Part shown: piece by piece, positions 1 to 6,426 of the stretch
Numbering within the stretch: the stretch's first letter is position 1
Layout of the letters: the number at the start of each line of letters is the position of its first letter
Assembly: GCA_900547945.1 (NCBI GenBank)
Contig: URIT01000088.1
Location: 1 to 13,826, forward strand
DNA length: 13,826 nucleotides
Reading direction: 5' to 3'
Origin: an uncultured bacterium
GTDB lineage: Bacteria > Verrucomicrobiota > Kiritimatiellia > RFP12 > UBA1067
Position numbers and translations under genes: made by a program
Notes under the pieces: generated by a model
The model's input: the letters and a program-made list of their open reading frames with translations, nothing else
The model's database searches: none
Told to the model about the DNA's origin: nothing

Positions 1-24
1 GCGGGCGCACCCTCAATTCGACTG

Positions 25-42
25 GTGGGCTGCGCAACCCAC
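25..42. other. 18-bp near-perfect palindrome
   Basis: The sequence GTGGGCTGCGCAACCCAC reads the same on both strands apart from one mismatched pair, and it is centred on TGCGCA. It could be an operator, or a short hairpin belonging to whatever lies to the left of the window. It sits beyond the thiamine operon terminator and outside any gene. I cannot assign a function. Confidence 0.3.
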
Positions 43-49
43 TAACCCA

Positions 50-110
50 TTACAATGAGATTTTTATGCGTAAGATAATCTCAACGCAAATCTCAACAAA
101 AATACAGCAG
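50..110. repeat. Intergenic repeat, left copy
   Basis: This segment resembles 13606-13683 near the other end of the window. Read on the minus strand, both copies have CTGTATTTT, then an AGATTTG box, then a roughly 35-base core containing CTTACGCA followed by AAATCTCAT. GAGATT (57-62) and AATCTC (77-82) form an inverted repeat around the conserved TGCGTAAGA. The two copies differ by small insertions, so this is a diverged family rather than a recent duplication. It lies just downstream of a transcription terminator in operon direction. Confidence 0.5.
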
Positions 111-138
111 GGCGGGAGGGATTCTCCCCCTCCCGCCC
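92..138 (-). terminator. Rho-independent terminator of the thi operon
   Basis: GGGCGGGAGGG (110-120) and CCCTCCCGCCC (128-138) form a perfect 11-bp GC-rich stem with a 7-base loop. On the minus strand the stem is followed, after six bases, by a T-rich run (TATTTTTGTT). It lies about 130 bases beyond the thiE stop codon, the expected place for the end of the thiamine operon. The short offset before the T-run is slightly unusual but does not rule out intrinsic termination. Confidence 0.7.
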
Positions 139-154
139 CGCGCGTCCATTCTCT

Positions 155-182
155 TCGCCAGATTTCTCTCGCTAGATTTCTT
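155..182. repeat. 14-bp tandem duplication
   Basis: TCGCCAGATTTCTC (155-168) is followed directly by TCGCTAGATTTCTT (169-182), with two differences between the units. It lies in the 3' untranslated part of the thi operon. The AGATTT hexamer also recurs in the nearby intergenic repeat. I see nothing else in 139-270: no gene and no convincing RNA. Confidence 0.5.
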
Positions 183-270
183 GACTCTATAGGCCACGTC
201 CTCTCGGCGTTCACGAAACTACGCCTTCTCGGTGTGTCGCGGTATCGTCCGCTGTCTCGTCTACATCGCC

Positions 271-894
271 TTAGGTTGTTCGCGCCGTCCGTTCAACCTG
301 CTGGAGGTGGACGATGGCGGCGTAGGGATCGTCTGCGGCACACACGGCACGTACGACGGAGAAGTTCCGCGCGCCCGCGCGCAGGAGTTCCGGCAGGCGT
401 TCCGCATCGACGCCGCCGATGCAGACGGCGGGGAACGGGACGGACCGGGCCATCTGGACGGCCGTCTCGACGCCGAGCGTCGGATCGGGGATGTCCTTCG
501 TCGGCGTCGCCCAGACGGGTCCGACGCCGATGTAGTCCGGCGACTGGGCGATCGCCGCGCGCGCCTGGGCGGGGTTGTGCGTGGAAAGCCCCACGAGGCC
601 GAGGGACGGGAAGCGCGCGCGCACCTCCGCGACGGGCATGTCGTCCTGGCCGACGTGGACGCCATCCGCCGCGACCTCCACGGCGATGGACGGATCGTCG
701 TTCACGATGAAGAGCGTCCCCGTTCCCCGCGTCACGGCGCGCACGGCGTGGCCCGTCGCGACGACCTCCGCGCGCGGGCGGTGCTTCATGCGCAGCTGGA
801 CGATCTTCACCCCGGCCCTCACGGCCGCCTCCGCACAGGCGACGTACCCGGCCTTCGGGTTCGTCATCACGAGGTAGAGGCCGAAGTCGGTCAC
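271..894 (-). CDS. thiE: Thiamine-phosphate synthase ThiE
   Basis: ThiE condenses HMP-pyrophosphate with thiazole phosphate carboxylate (or THZ-P) to give thiamine monophosphate, the joining step of the pathway, in the cytoplasm. The 207-residue length is normal for this TIM-barrel family. Family motifs are visible: QLRMK near the N-terminus (diphosphate/HMP contacts), FIVNDDP, GVHVGQDD, GLSTHNPAQ and YIGVGPVWATPTK. I chose the GTG at 892-894 as the start because the protein then begins with MTDFGLYLVMTNPKAG. Its GTG overlaps the TGA stop of thiC in a GTGA junction, which suggests translational coupling. It is the last gene of the TPP-riboswitch operon, and a strong hairpin lies about 130 bases downstream. 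The family assignment is secure. Confidence 0.95.
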   Translation of the reverse strand: MTDFGLYLVMTNPKAGYVACAEAAVRAGVKIVQLRMKHRPRAEVVATGHAVRAVTRGTGTLFIVNDDPSIAVEVAADGVHVGQDDMPVAEVRARFPSLGLVGLSTHNPAQARAAIAQSPDYIGVGPVWATPTKDIPDPTLGVETAVQMARSVPFPAVCIGGVDAERLPELLRAGARNFSVVRAVCAADDPYAAIVHLQQVERTARTT

Positions 895-2195
895 GACAGC
901 CCCTCCGCGAGCTTCTTGATACGGCGCGAGGTGCGGACGGCGCAGAACTGCTTGCCGCACATCGAGCAGTGGTCATCGCCGTGCGCCTCGTCCGTGAACG
1001 CGCGCGTCTTGAGCCACCGCGCCTTCGCACGCATCGGGTCGAGGCAAAGCGCGAACTGGCGGTCCCAGTCGAAATCCGCCCGGGCGCGGGCCATCGCGTC
1101 GTCGCGGTCGCGCGCGCCGGGGAGGCCGCGCGCCACGTCGCCCGCGTGCGCGGCGATCTTGTAGGCGATGCAGCCCTGATGGACCTCCTCGCCGTCCGGA
1201 AGGCCGAGGTGTTCGGCCGGCGTCACGTAGCAGAGGAGCGAGGCGCCGTAGGTCGCCGCCGCCGTCGCGCCAATGGCGCTCACGATGTGGTCGTAGCCGG
1301 GAGCGATGTCGGTCGTCACGGGGCCGAGGACGTAGAACGGCGCCTTCCGGCAGACCTCCTGCTCGCGTTCCATGTTCATCTGGATCTGGTTGAACGGAAC
1401 ATGGCCGGGTCCCTCCACCATCACCTGCACACCGCGTGCGCGGCAGCGGTCGACGAGCTCGCCGAGGACGTCCAGCTCGCCGAACTGCGCGGCGTCGGAG
1501 GCGTCCGCAAGGCAGCCGGGGCGCATGCCGTCGCCGAGCGAGACGGTGACATCGTGCGCGGCGAGGATCGCCAGCACCTCATCCCAGTGCGTATAGAGCG
1601 GATTTTCGACCTGGTGCTCCATCATCCACTCAGCCATGATCGCGCCGCCGCGCGAGACGATGCCCATGACGCGCGTCATCGCGGGCGGGATGTGCCTGAG
1701 GAGAAGTCCTGCGTGAAGCGTCATGAAGTCGACACCCTGCTCGGCCTGTGCGCGGATGACGTCGAGGAGGAAGGACGGATCCATCTGCGGGATGTCGCCT
1801 TCGAGGCGCGAGATCGTCTCGTAGACGGGAACCGTGCCGAGCGGTTTCGGGCTCGCATCGAGCATGCCCTGGCGGATTGCCTTGAGATCATCCGAGCCGA
1901 CGGAGAGATCCATCACGAAGTCAGCGCCCGCGTCGAGCGCGATTCTGAGCTTTTCGAGTTCGTCCCCCTTCCCCGAGTGCGTCACGCTGCGGCCGAGGTT
2001 CGCGTTGATCTTCGTCGTGAACATCCGCCCCACGCCAACGGGGTGGCAGTTCGCATGGTGGATGTTGAGCGGAATCACCGCCTCGCCCGTCGCGACGGCG
2101 GCGCGCACGGCCTCCGCGTCCAGCCCCTCGTCCGCCGCGACGATCTTCATCGCCTCGGTCACGATGCCCTTCCGGGCGGCTTCCAACTGCGTCAT
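891..2195 (-). CDS. thiC: Phosphomethylpyrimidine synthase ThiC
   Basis: ThiC is a non-canonical radical-SAM enzyme that rearranges aminoimidazole ribotide into HMP phosphate, the pyrimidine half of thiamine. The protein has 434 residues, the short form without the extra N-terminal domain of enterobacterial and plant ThiC. Visible signatures are NANLGRS, GVDFMTLHAG, SRGG, SLGDGMRPG, EGPGHVP, DIAPGYDH and the C-terminal CX2CX4C (C410, C413, C418) that binds the 4Fe-4S cluster. The ATG at 2193-2195 is preceded by a clear AAGGAG Shine-Dalgarno, the strongest ribosome binding site in this operon. The 61-base gap to the upstream HydE-like gene is the longest inside the operon but shows no promoter or terminator that I can defend. 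Confidence 0.97.
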   Translation of the reverse strand: MTQLEAARKGIVTEAMKIVAADEGLDAEAVRAAVATGEAVIPLNIHHANCHPVGVGRMFTTKINANLGRSVTHSGKGDELEKLRIALDAGADFVMDLSVGSDDLKAIRQGMLDASPKPLGTVPVYETISRLEGDIPQMDPSFLLDVIRAQAEQGVDFMTLHAGLLLRHIPPAMTRVMGIVSRGGAIMAEWMMEHQVENPLYTHWDEVLAILAAHDVTVSLGDGMRPGCLADASDAAQFGELDVLGELVDRCRARGVQVMVEGPGHVPFNQIQMNMEREQEVCRKAPFYVLGPVTTDIAPGYDHIVSAIGATAAATYGASLLCYVTPAEHLGLPDGEEVHQGCIAYKIAAHAGDVARGLPGARDRDDAMARARADFDWDRQFALCLDPMRAKARWLKTRAFTDEAHGDDHCSMCGKQFCAVRTSRRIKKLAEGLS

Positions 2196-2256
2196 CTGTC
2201 TTCTCCTTGTGGCCAGTCTGAATGGTGGATGAATGAAGGATAGGGGCGGACGGCCT

Positions 2257-3345
2257 TCACGCCCGCGTGCGTGCCGCGAAGTGCGCGCTGTCGCCGCGCG
2301 CACCGTAGTTGACGCGCTCGCCGATCGCCGCGAGGCGGCGTTCGAGGCAGCCCCGGCACTGCTGCGCGTTCTCGTCGAGGCAGGGCTTGCCCGCGTAAAG
2401 CTGGTAGCGGCGGCGGTAGGCGGTATCCGTCACGTTCGGCATCATGACGTTCGCGCCGGCGAGGATCCCCTGCTCGCGGCCGTCGGGGGCGAGAGCCTGG
2501 AGGGCGGTCGTGGCGGCGATGTTGACGTCGTGCAGGTAGAGGCGCGTCGCGGCGATCATGTTGAGGCCGAGGCGCAGACGGCCTGCGTCGTCCCACGGCT
2601 GGGGTTCGGCGGCGAGGGGCGTCTCGGGGTGGGGGATGTACGGGCCCATGCCGATCATGTCCACGTCCATGTCGCCGAAGAAGACGATGTCGCGCGCAAG
2701 GTCCGCCATCGTCTGGCCGGGCAGCGCGCACATGACGCCCGTCCCGACCTGGTAGCCGCAGCGGCGCAGGGCCGCAAGGCACTGGACGCGGCGCGTCCAG
2801 CTGTGGTCCGCCGGATGGAGGCGCGCATAGAGTTCCGGCGACGACGTTTCGATGCGCAGCAGATAGCGCGCCGCGCCCGCCGCGCGCCAGCGCCGGTAGA
2901 CGTCTTCCTCCTGCTCGCCAAGCGAAAGCGTCACACCGAGGTTGAGGTGCGCGATGGCGCGCAGGCAGTCCTCGATGAAGGCCGTGTTCGCCTCGCCCTC
3001 GATCTCGCCGCCCTGGAGGACGAGGGAGGCGTAGCCTGCCCGCGCATCGACTTCGGCCATGCGCAGGATGTCCGCGACGGAGAGGCGATAGCGGTCGAGG
3101 GTCGCGTTCGAACGGCGGATGCCGCAGTAGAGACAGTCCTTTGCGCAGACGTTGCCGATCTCGACGAGGCCGCGCATCGAGACGCGCGTCCCCGCGACGC
3201 GGCACTTCTGCGCGTAGGCGGCCGCATAGACGGCACGCCGTTCGGCGGGATCCTCCAGCGAGACAAGGCGCGTCAGGTCGTCCACGGAGAGGTTGCGCGG
3301 ACGCGCCTGTGCGCGGGCGAGAATCTGTTCGAGGGCGGCGTCCAT
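2257..3345 (-). CDS. HydE-type radical SAM protein in the thi operon
   Basis: This 362-residue TIM-barrel radical-SAM protein belongs to the BioB/HydE group. The SAM cluster motif CX3CX2C is C67, C71, C74 (CAKDCLYC). The downstream GYASLVLQGGE and GTGVMCALPGQT segments match HydE. A second CX7CX2C motif near the C-terminus (C322, C330, C333) fits the auxiliary [2Fe-2S] site described in some HydE proteins. HydE helps build the dithiolate bridge of the [FeFe]-hydrogenase H-cluster, but no hydA, hydF or hydG is in the window. The gene starts 6 bases after thiH and precedes thiC, under the TPP riboswitch. It is therefore either a hydrogenase maturase placed under thiamine control or, more interestingly, a paralogue used in thiazole synthesis. 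I leave the symbol blank for that reason. It has no clear Shine-Dalgarno and probably depends on coupling. Confidence 0.85.
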   Translation of the reverse strand: MDAALEQILARAQARPRNLSVDDLTRLVSLEDPAERRAVYAAAYAQKCRVAGTRVSMRGLVEIGNVCAKDCLYCGIRRSNATLDRYRLSVADILRMAEVDARAGYASLVLQGGEIEGEANTAFIEDCLRAIAHLNLGVTLSLGEQEEDVYRRWRAAGAARYLLRIETSSPELYARLHPADHSWTRRVQCLAALRRCGYQVGTGVMCALPGQTMADLARDIVFFGDMDVDMIGMGPYIPHPETPLAAEPQPWDDAGRLRLGLNMIAATRLYLHDVNIAATTALQALAPDGREQGILAGANVMMPNVTDTAYRRRYQLYAGKPCLDENAQQCRGCLERRLAAIGERVNYGARGDSAHFAARTRA

Positions 3346-3351
3346 GAATCG

Positions 3352-4464
3352 CTAGATGCGGTTGTCCCAGTTCTTGAAGACGACTTCCTGTCCGTTCGCC
3401 CGGATGGCGTCGTAGACCTCCTGCGGACGGCGCCGGTCGGTGAGCGTGAACTGCGCGACATCCGCCTTGTGCTCCTGCTCGAGGACGGCGTAGCCGCCGG
3501 GCGTCACGCGCGAACCGGCGCTCATGTTGTCCGCCGCCACCTGCACGATGTAGTCGCGGAACGCCGGCGCCTCGCGCGTCGAAACCGTCATGCAGCACTG
3601 CGGAAAGACGATGCGGAAGGCGAGCATCATCACGTCGACATCCTGCTCCGACACCTCGCACGGCGGCACGAAGCCCCCTTCCACGCGGCAGAAGCGCGGA
3701 AAGGCGAACTGCACCTTCGATTCATAGCACTCCTTCATCAGGTAGAAGGCGTGCGCGCCGAGCGACGCCGCCTCGGGGCGCCACGGCGAGAGACCGAGCA
3801 GGAACGCGCAGCCGAGCGTGCGGAAACCCGCCCGGCCGGCGCGCAGTTGCGTCCAGAGCCGCCATTCGTAGCTGGCCTTCGGTCCGGCGGGATGGAAATA
3901 GCGGTACCGCTCGGGATCGTACGTCTCCTGGAAGCAGGTGAGCGATTCGTAGCCCGCCTCGAACATCGCCCGGTAGCCCTCCTCGCTCTGCGGCGCGACT
4001 TCGAGGGAGAGGTTCGAAAACATCTTCTTGAGAAGCCGCCCCACCTCGCAGAAGCGCTCCACCGTGTTGACGCGCGGATCCTCGCCCGCGACGACGAGCA
4101 GGCTGTCGATGCCCGTCGCGCGGATCGCCTCGGCCTCCCGGCGGATCTCGTCGAGCGTCAGGTTGCGGCGCACGGTGCCCTTGTGCTGGACGCGGAAGTC
4201 GCAGTAGCGGCAGGAGTTGATGCACGTGTTGCCGATGTAGAGCGGCGCGTAGACGCTCACCGTCTTGCCGTAGTACTTGATGCGGGCAAGACGCGCCTTC
4301 TTCCGCATCGCGTCCATGAACGGATAGGCGGCGGGGGAGAGGAGGTTCAGGAGGTCAAACCAGTCGTGCCGGTCCTTCGCGAGCGACGCCTGCACCATCG
4401 CGGGCGTCACCTTCGCGTAGTAGGCGTTGACCTCGTCTTCGGAATACTTCAGAAGGGGAAACAT
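3352..4464 (-). CDS. thiH: 2-iminoacetate synthase ThiH
   Basis: ThiH is a radical-SAM tyrosine lyase that splits tyrosine into p-cresol and 2-iminoacetate (dehydroglycine), the glycine-derived part of the thiazole ring in anaerobes. The 370-residue protein carries the CX3CX2C motif at C81, C85, C88 (CINSCRYCDF), followed by SLLVVAGEDPR, CFQETYDPERY and a normal ThiH C-terminus. HydG, its close homologue, is about 100 residues longer and has a C-terminal cysteine cluster; both are missing here, so ThiH is the better call. The ATG at 4462-4464 lies 19 bases after thiG. The upstream bases hold only a poor Shine-Dalgarno. It partners ThiG, which uses its product. Confidence 0.95.
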   Translation of the reverse strand: MFPLLKYSEDEVNAYYAKVTPAMVQASLAKDRHDWFDLLNLLSPAAYPFMDAMRKKARLARIKYYGKTVSVYAPLYIGNTCINSCRYCDFRVQHKGTVRRNLTLDEIRREAEAIRATGIDSLLVVAGEDPRVNTVERFCEVGRLLKKMFSNLSLEVAPQSEEGYRAMFEAGYESLTCFQETYDPERYRYFHPAGPKASYEWRLWTQLRAGRAGFRTLGCAFLLGLSPWRPEAASLGAHAFYLMKECYESKVQFAFPRFCRVEGGFVPPCEVSEQDVDVMMLAFRIVFPQCCMTVSTREAPAFRDYIVQVAADNMSAGSRVTPGGYAVLEQEHKADVAQFTLTDRRRPQEVYDAIRANGQEVVFKNWDNRI

Positions 4465-4483
4465 GGGGAAACGGAAGAGGGTC

Positions 4484-5248
4484 TTACTTGAAGATGTCCA
4501 TCGGCGACGTCGCCGAAGCCGTCGCGCGGGCGGACGGCGGACCGGCCCGGAGCGCAAGCTCGGCGGCCTGGACGGCGAGGCCGAACGCGCGCGCCATCGC
4601 GACGGGATCGTCCGCCGCCGCGACCGCCGTGTTGGCCAGCACCGCGTCCGCGCCGAGCTCGATCGCCTCCGCCGCGTGCGAGGGGAGGCCGATGCCCGCG
4701 TCCACGACGACGGGTACATGGCTCTGCTCGACGATGATCTCGATCATGTCGCGCGTGCGGATGCCGCGATTCGAGCCGATGGGCGACCCAAGCGGCATCA
4801 CCGCCGCCGCCCCCGCCTCCTCGCAGTGGCGCGCGAGGACGGGATCGGCGTTGATGTAGGGCAGCACGACCATGCCGAGCTTCGCGCACGCCTTGACGGC
4901 CGCGAGCGTCTCGACGGGATCGGGCAGCAAATAGCGGGCGTCGGGGTGGACCTCGATCTTGATCCAGTTGTACCCGGCGGCCTGGCCGATCTTCGCGATG
5001 CGCACAGCCTCGGCGGCGGTACGCGCGCCGGACGTGTTGAGCATCACCTCGACCTTCGAGCGGTCGATCACCTTCAGGATGTCGTCGTGCGCGGCGTCGC
5101 CCTCGTGGACGCGCGTGAGCGCCGTCGTGACGAGCTCCGTGCCGCTCGCCGCAAGCGCCTCCTTCAGGAGATCGCCCGAGGCGAACTTCCCCGTTCCCAA
5201 GAAAAAGCGGCTCTTGAACGTGCGGCCGCCAATCACCAGATCCTTCAT
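4484..5248 (-). CDS. thiG: Thiazole synthase ThiG
   Basis: ThiG builds the thiazole phosphate ring from 1-deoxy-D-xylulose 5-phosphate, 2-iminoacetate from ThiH, and sulfur delivered on ThiS-thiocarboxylate. The 254-residue TIM barrel shows FFLGTGKF near the start, NTSGARTAAEA, the Schiff-base lysine K97 in NWIKIEV, the phosphate-binding segment MPLGSPIGSNRGI, and VVDAGIGLPSHAAEA. It is the first gene after the TPP riboswitch. Its AAGGA Shine-Dalgarno, five bases before the ATG, lies directly next to and partly within the closing P1 stem, so ligand binding should affect its translation. The sulfur carrier thiS and its activator thiF are not next to it, so they must be encoded elsewhere or replaced. 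Confidence 0.97.
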   Translation of the reverse strand: MKDLVIGGRTFKSRFFLGTGKFASGDLLKEALAASGTELVTTALTRVHEGDAAHDDILKVIDRSKVEVMLNTSGARTAAEAVRIAKIGQAAGYNWIKIEVHPDARYLLPDPVETLAAVKACAKLGMVVLPYINADPVLARHCEEAGAAAVMPLGSPIGSNRGIRTRDMIEIIVEQSHVPVVVDAGIGLPSHAAEAIELGADAVLANTAVAAADDPVAMARAFGLAVQAAELALRAGPPSARATASATSPMDIFK

Positions 5249-5253
5249 CGCAT

Positions 5254-5335
5254 TCCTTTCCTACGCGGGCATGACCCCGATCAGGTTTACCGGTTTCATC
5301 TCAGCCGTCCGCACGCGCGGAGGGCACCCGGAAAA
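5254..5335 (-). promoter_or_regulatory. TPP riboswitch (THI element)
   Basis: On the minus strand the segment reads GGGTGCC, then GGCTGAGATGAAACC, AACCTGATC, GGGTCATGCCCGCGTAGGAA, which are the conserved parts of the thiamine-pyrophosphate aptamer in the right order. P1 is TTTCC pairing with GGAAA (5257-5261 with 5330-5334). The 3' strand of P1 runs straight into the AAGGA ribosome binding site of thiG (5254-5258), so the natural reading is translational repression when TPP closes P1. There is no room for a separate terminator hairpin before the start codon. Confidence 0.95.
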
Positions 5336-5345
5336 AGCGCTGGAT

Positions 5346-5354
5346 AGTTTACCA
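5346..5354 (-). promoter_or_regulatory. Probable thi operon promoter (extended -10)
   Basis: The minus strand has TGGTAAACT, an extended -10 box of the TG-N-TAAACT form, about 15 bases before the first conserved base of the TPP aptamer. Transcription would start near 5339, leaving a short leader before P1. I find no good -35 hexamer, which is tolerable for an extended -10. The call rests mainly on its position between dacA and the riboswitch. Confidence 0.5.
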
Positions 5355-5403
5355 CATTTCGCGTATGCGTGAGCCCGTGATTTCACTCCACGTGCAGGGG
5401 CGT

Positions 5404-6426
5404 TCACCAGACGGAAACGGCGTCGAGGGCGTCTCGGAAGATGCGGTTTGCGGCGGCCTCGCGTTCGTGGCGGCCCGCGCTCCCGAGGATGACGACGACG
5501 ACGCGCCGGCCGTTGCGCGCCGCCGTGAGGGCGATGGACGAGCCGGAGGCCCTCGTGTAGCCGGTCTTGAGTCCGTCGCAGCCCGGAACGGGGCGCGCGT
5601 AGCCTTTCGTGTCGCGACTGCCGGGCAGGAAGTAGTTGTGGGTGGCGAGGGCGAGCTTTTTCCCGTTCCCCGCCGTCACGGTGCGCGCGGCGGCCGACGT
5701 GAAGCGGAGCGCCCCGTCGGTCTTGACGAGCGCGCGGCAGAGCTTCGCGAGGTCGCGCGCGGTGGACGTGTCGAAGCCGCGCGCCTCCTTGAGGTCCGGC
5801 GGGAGGCCGTTCGGCGACTCGTAGCGCGTCGAAACCATGCCCAGCGCCTTCGCCCGGCGGTTCATCCGCGCGACGAACGCCCGCACGAGGTCCTCCACCG
5901 GCGCCGCGGCGGGCACGGGGCCCTTCCCGCCGCCGTGGATCCAGGCCGCATGCGCGGCAAGCGCGACGGCGCCGTCGTTCGCGCTCTTGACCATGAGCGC
6001 GTAGAGGAGGTCCTCCACCGACATCGTCTGCCCCGGCAGCAGGTCCACCTTGCTCGGCTCCATCTTCGCCGCGTAGGCGCTGCCCGCCACGCGGTCGGCG
6101 AGGGCGTAGCGGCCCGCCTGGATGTCCTCCAGGACGAGCAGGAAGGTCATGAGCTTCGTCACGCTCGCCGGAAACGCCGTGCGGTCCGCATGGTCGGCGA
6201 AGAGGACGCGCCCCGTCCCCGCGTCAACCGCGATCGCGCTGCGGTAGGGCGCGAGCGGACCCGCCCCCTTCGGCGCGGGCTTTCCCGTCTGCGGCGGCGG
6301 TCCCTTCCGCGCGGCGACAGGTGCCTTCCGTGCGGCGACGGGCGCCTTCCGCACCTTCGCGGGCGGCGCGGCCATCCCGCCACCGACCAGCGACACGGCC
6401 ACCAGAACAAGCAGAAGACTACGCAT
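5404..6426 (-). CDS. Exported serine D-alanyl-D-alanine carboxypeptidase
   Basis: This 340-residue penicillin-binding protein of the S11/PBP5-like family trims the terminal D-alanine from peptidoglycan stem peptides in the periplasm. All three active-site motifs are present: SVTK (S88 nucleophile, K91), SAN (148-150) and KTG (287-289). An N-terminal hydrophobic stretch (about 3-19) is a signal peptide or uncleaved anchor. A Lys/Pro/Ala-rich linker (about 21-58) then includes a three-fold A-R-K-A-P-V-type repeat. It lacks the C-terminal beta domain and amphipathic helix of PBP5, ending soon after the catalytic domain. The start codon overlaps the stop of the cytochrome assembly gene by 8 bases, so it is the last gene of the long upstream unit. 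The exact subfamily (DacA, DacB-like or sporulation-type) is not decidable by eye. Confidence 0.92.
   Translation of the reverse strand: MRSLLLVLVAVSLVGGGMAAPPAKVRKAPVAARKAPVAARKGPPPQTGKPAPKGAGPLAPYRSAIAVDAGTGRVLFADHADRTAFPASVTKLMTFLLVLEDIQAGRYALADRVAGSAYAAKMEPSKVDLLPGQTMSVEDLLYALMVKSANDGAVALAAHAAWIHGGGKGPVPAAAPVEDLVRAFVARMNRRAKALGMVSTRYESPNGLPPDLKEARGFDTSTARDLAKLCRALVKTDGALRFTSAAARTVTAGNGKKLALATHNYFLPGSRDTKGYARPVPGCDGLKTGYTRASGSSIALTAARNGRRVVVVILGSAGRHEREAAANRIFRDALDAVSVW
6303..6352 (-). repeat. 21-bp in-frame tandem repeat in the carboxypeptidase linker
   Basis: Two 21-base units (6303-6323, 6324-6344) and a partial third unit starting CCTTCCGC (6345-6352) run in tandem. They encode the repeated basic linker between the signal sequence and the catalytic domain. 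The 21-base period keeps the reading frame, so the copy number can vary without breaking the gene. Confidence 0.75.

Noticed and set aside
1..50. Possible tRNA-like sequence containing ATTCGACT
   Set aside because: No acceptor, anticodon or T-stem pairing can be drawn around it; only a simple palindrome is present.
66..710. Plus-strand 214-residue frame at the left end
   Set aside because: It is an Arg/Pro-rich shadow overlapping the terminator and the antisense of thiE.
3352..4464. HydG instead of ThiH, which would make a hydrogenase maturation pair with the HydE-like gene
   Set aside because: The protein ends at 370 residues and lacks the C-terminal cysteine extension of HydG; thiG directly upstream fits ThiH.
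2233..4491. A 752-residue open frame on the plus strand across thiC, hydE-like and thiH
   Set aside because: It is antisense to three confident genes, rich in Arg/Ala/His low-complexity sequence, and shows no domain. High-GC codon use opens such frames.
5352..5403. Terminator between the carboxypeptidase gene and the thi operon
   Set aside because: Only 4-bp dyads such as GTGA/TCAC without a T-run are visible, so I do not call one.
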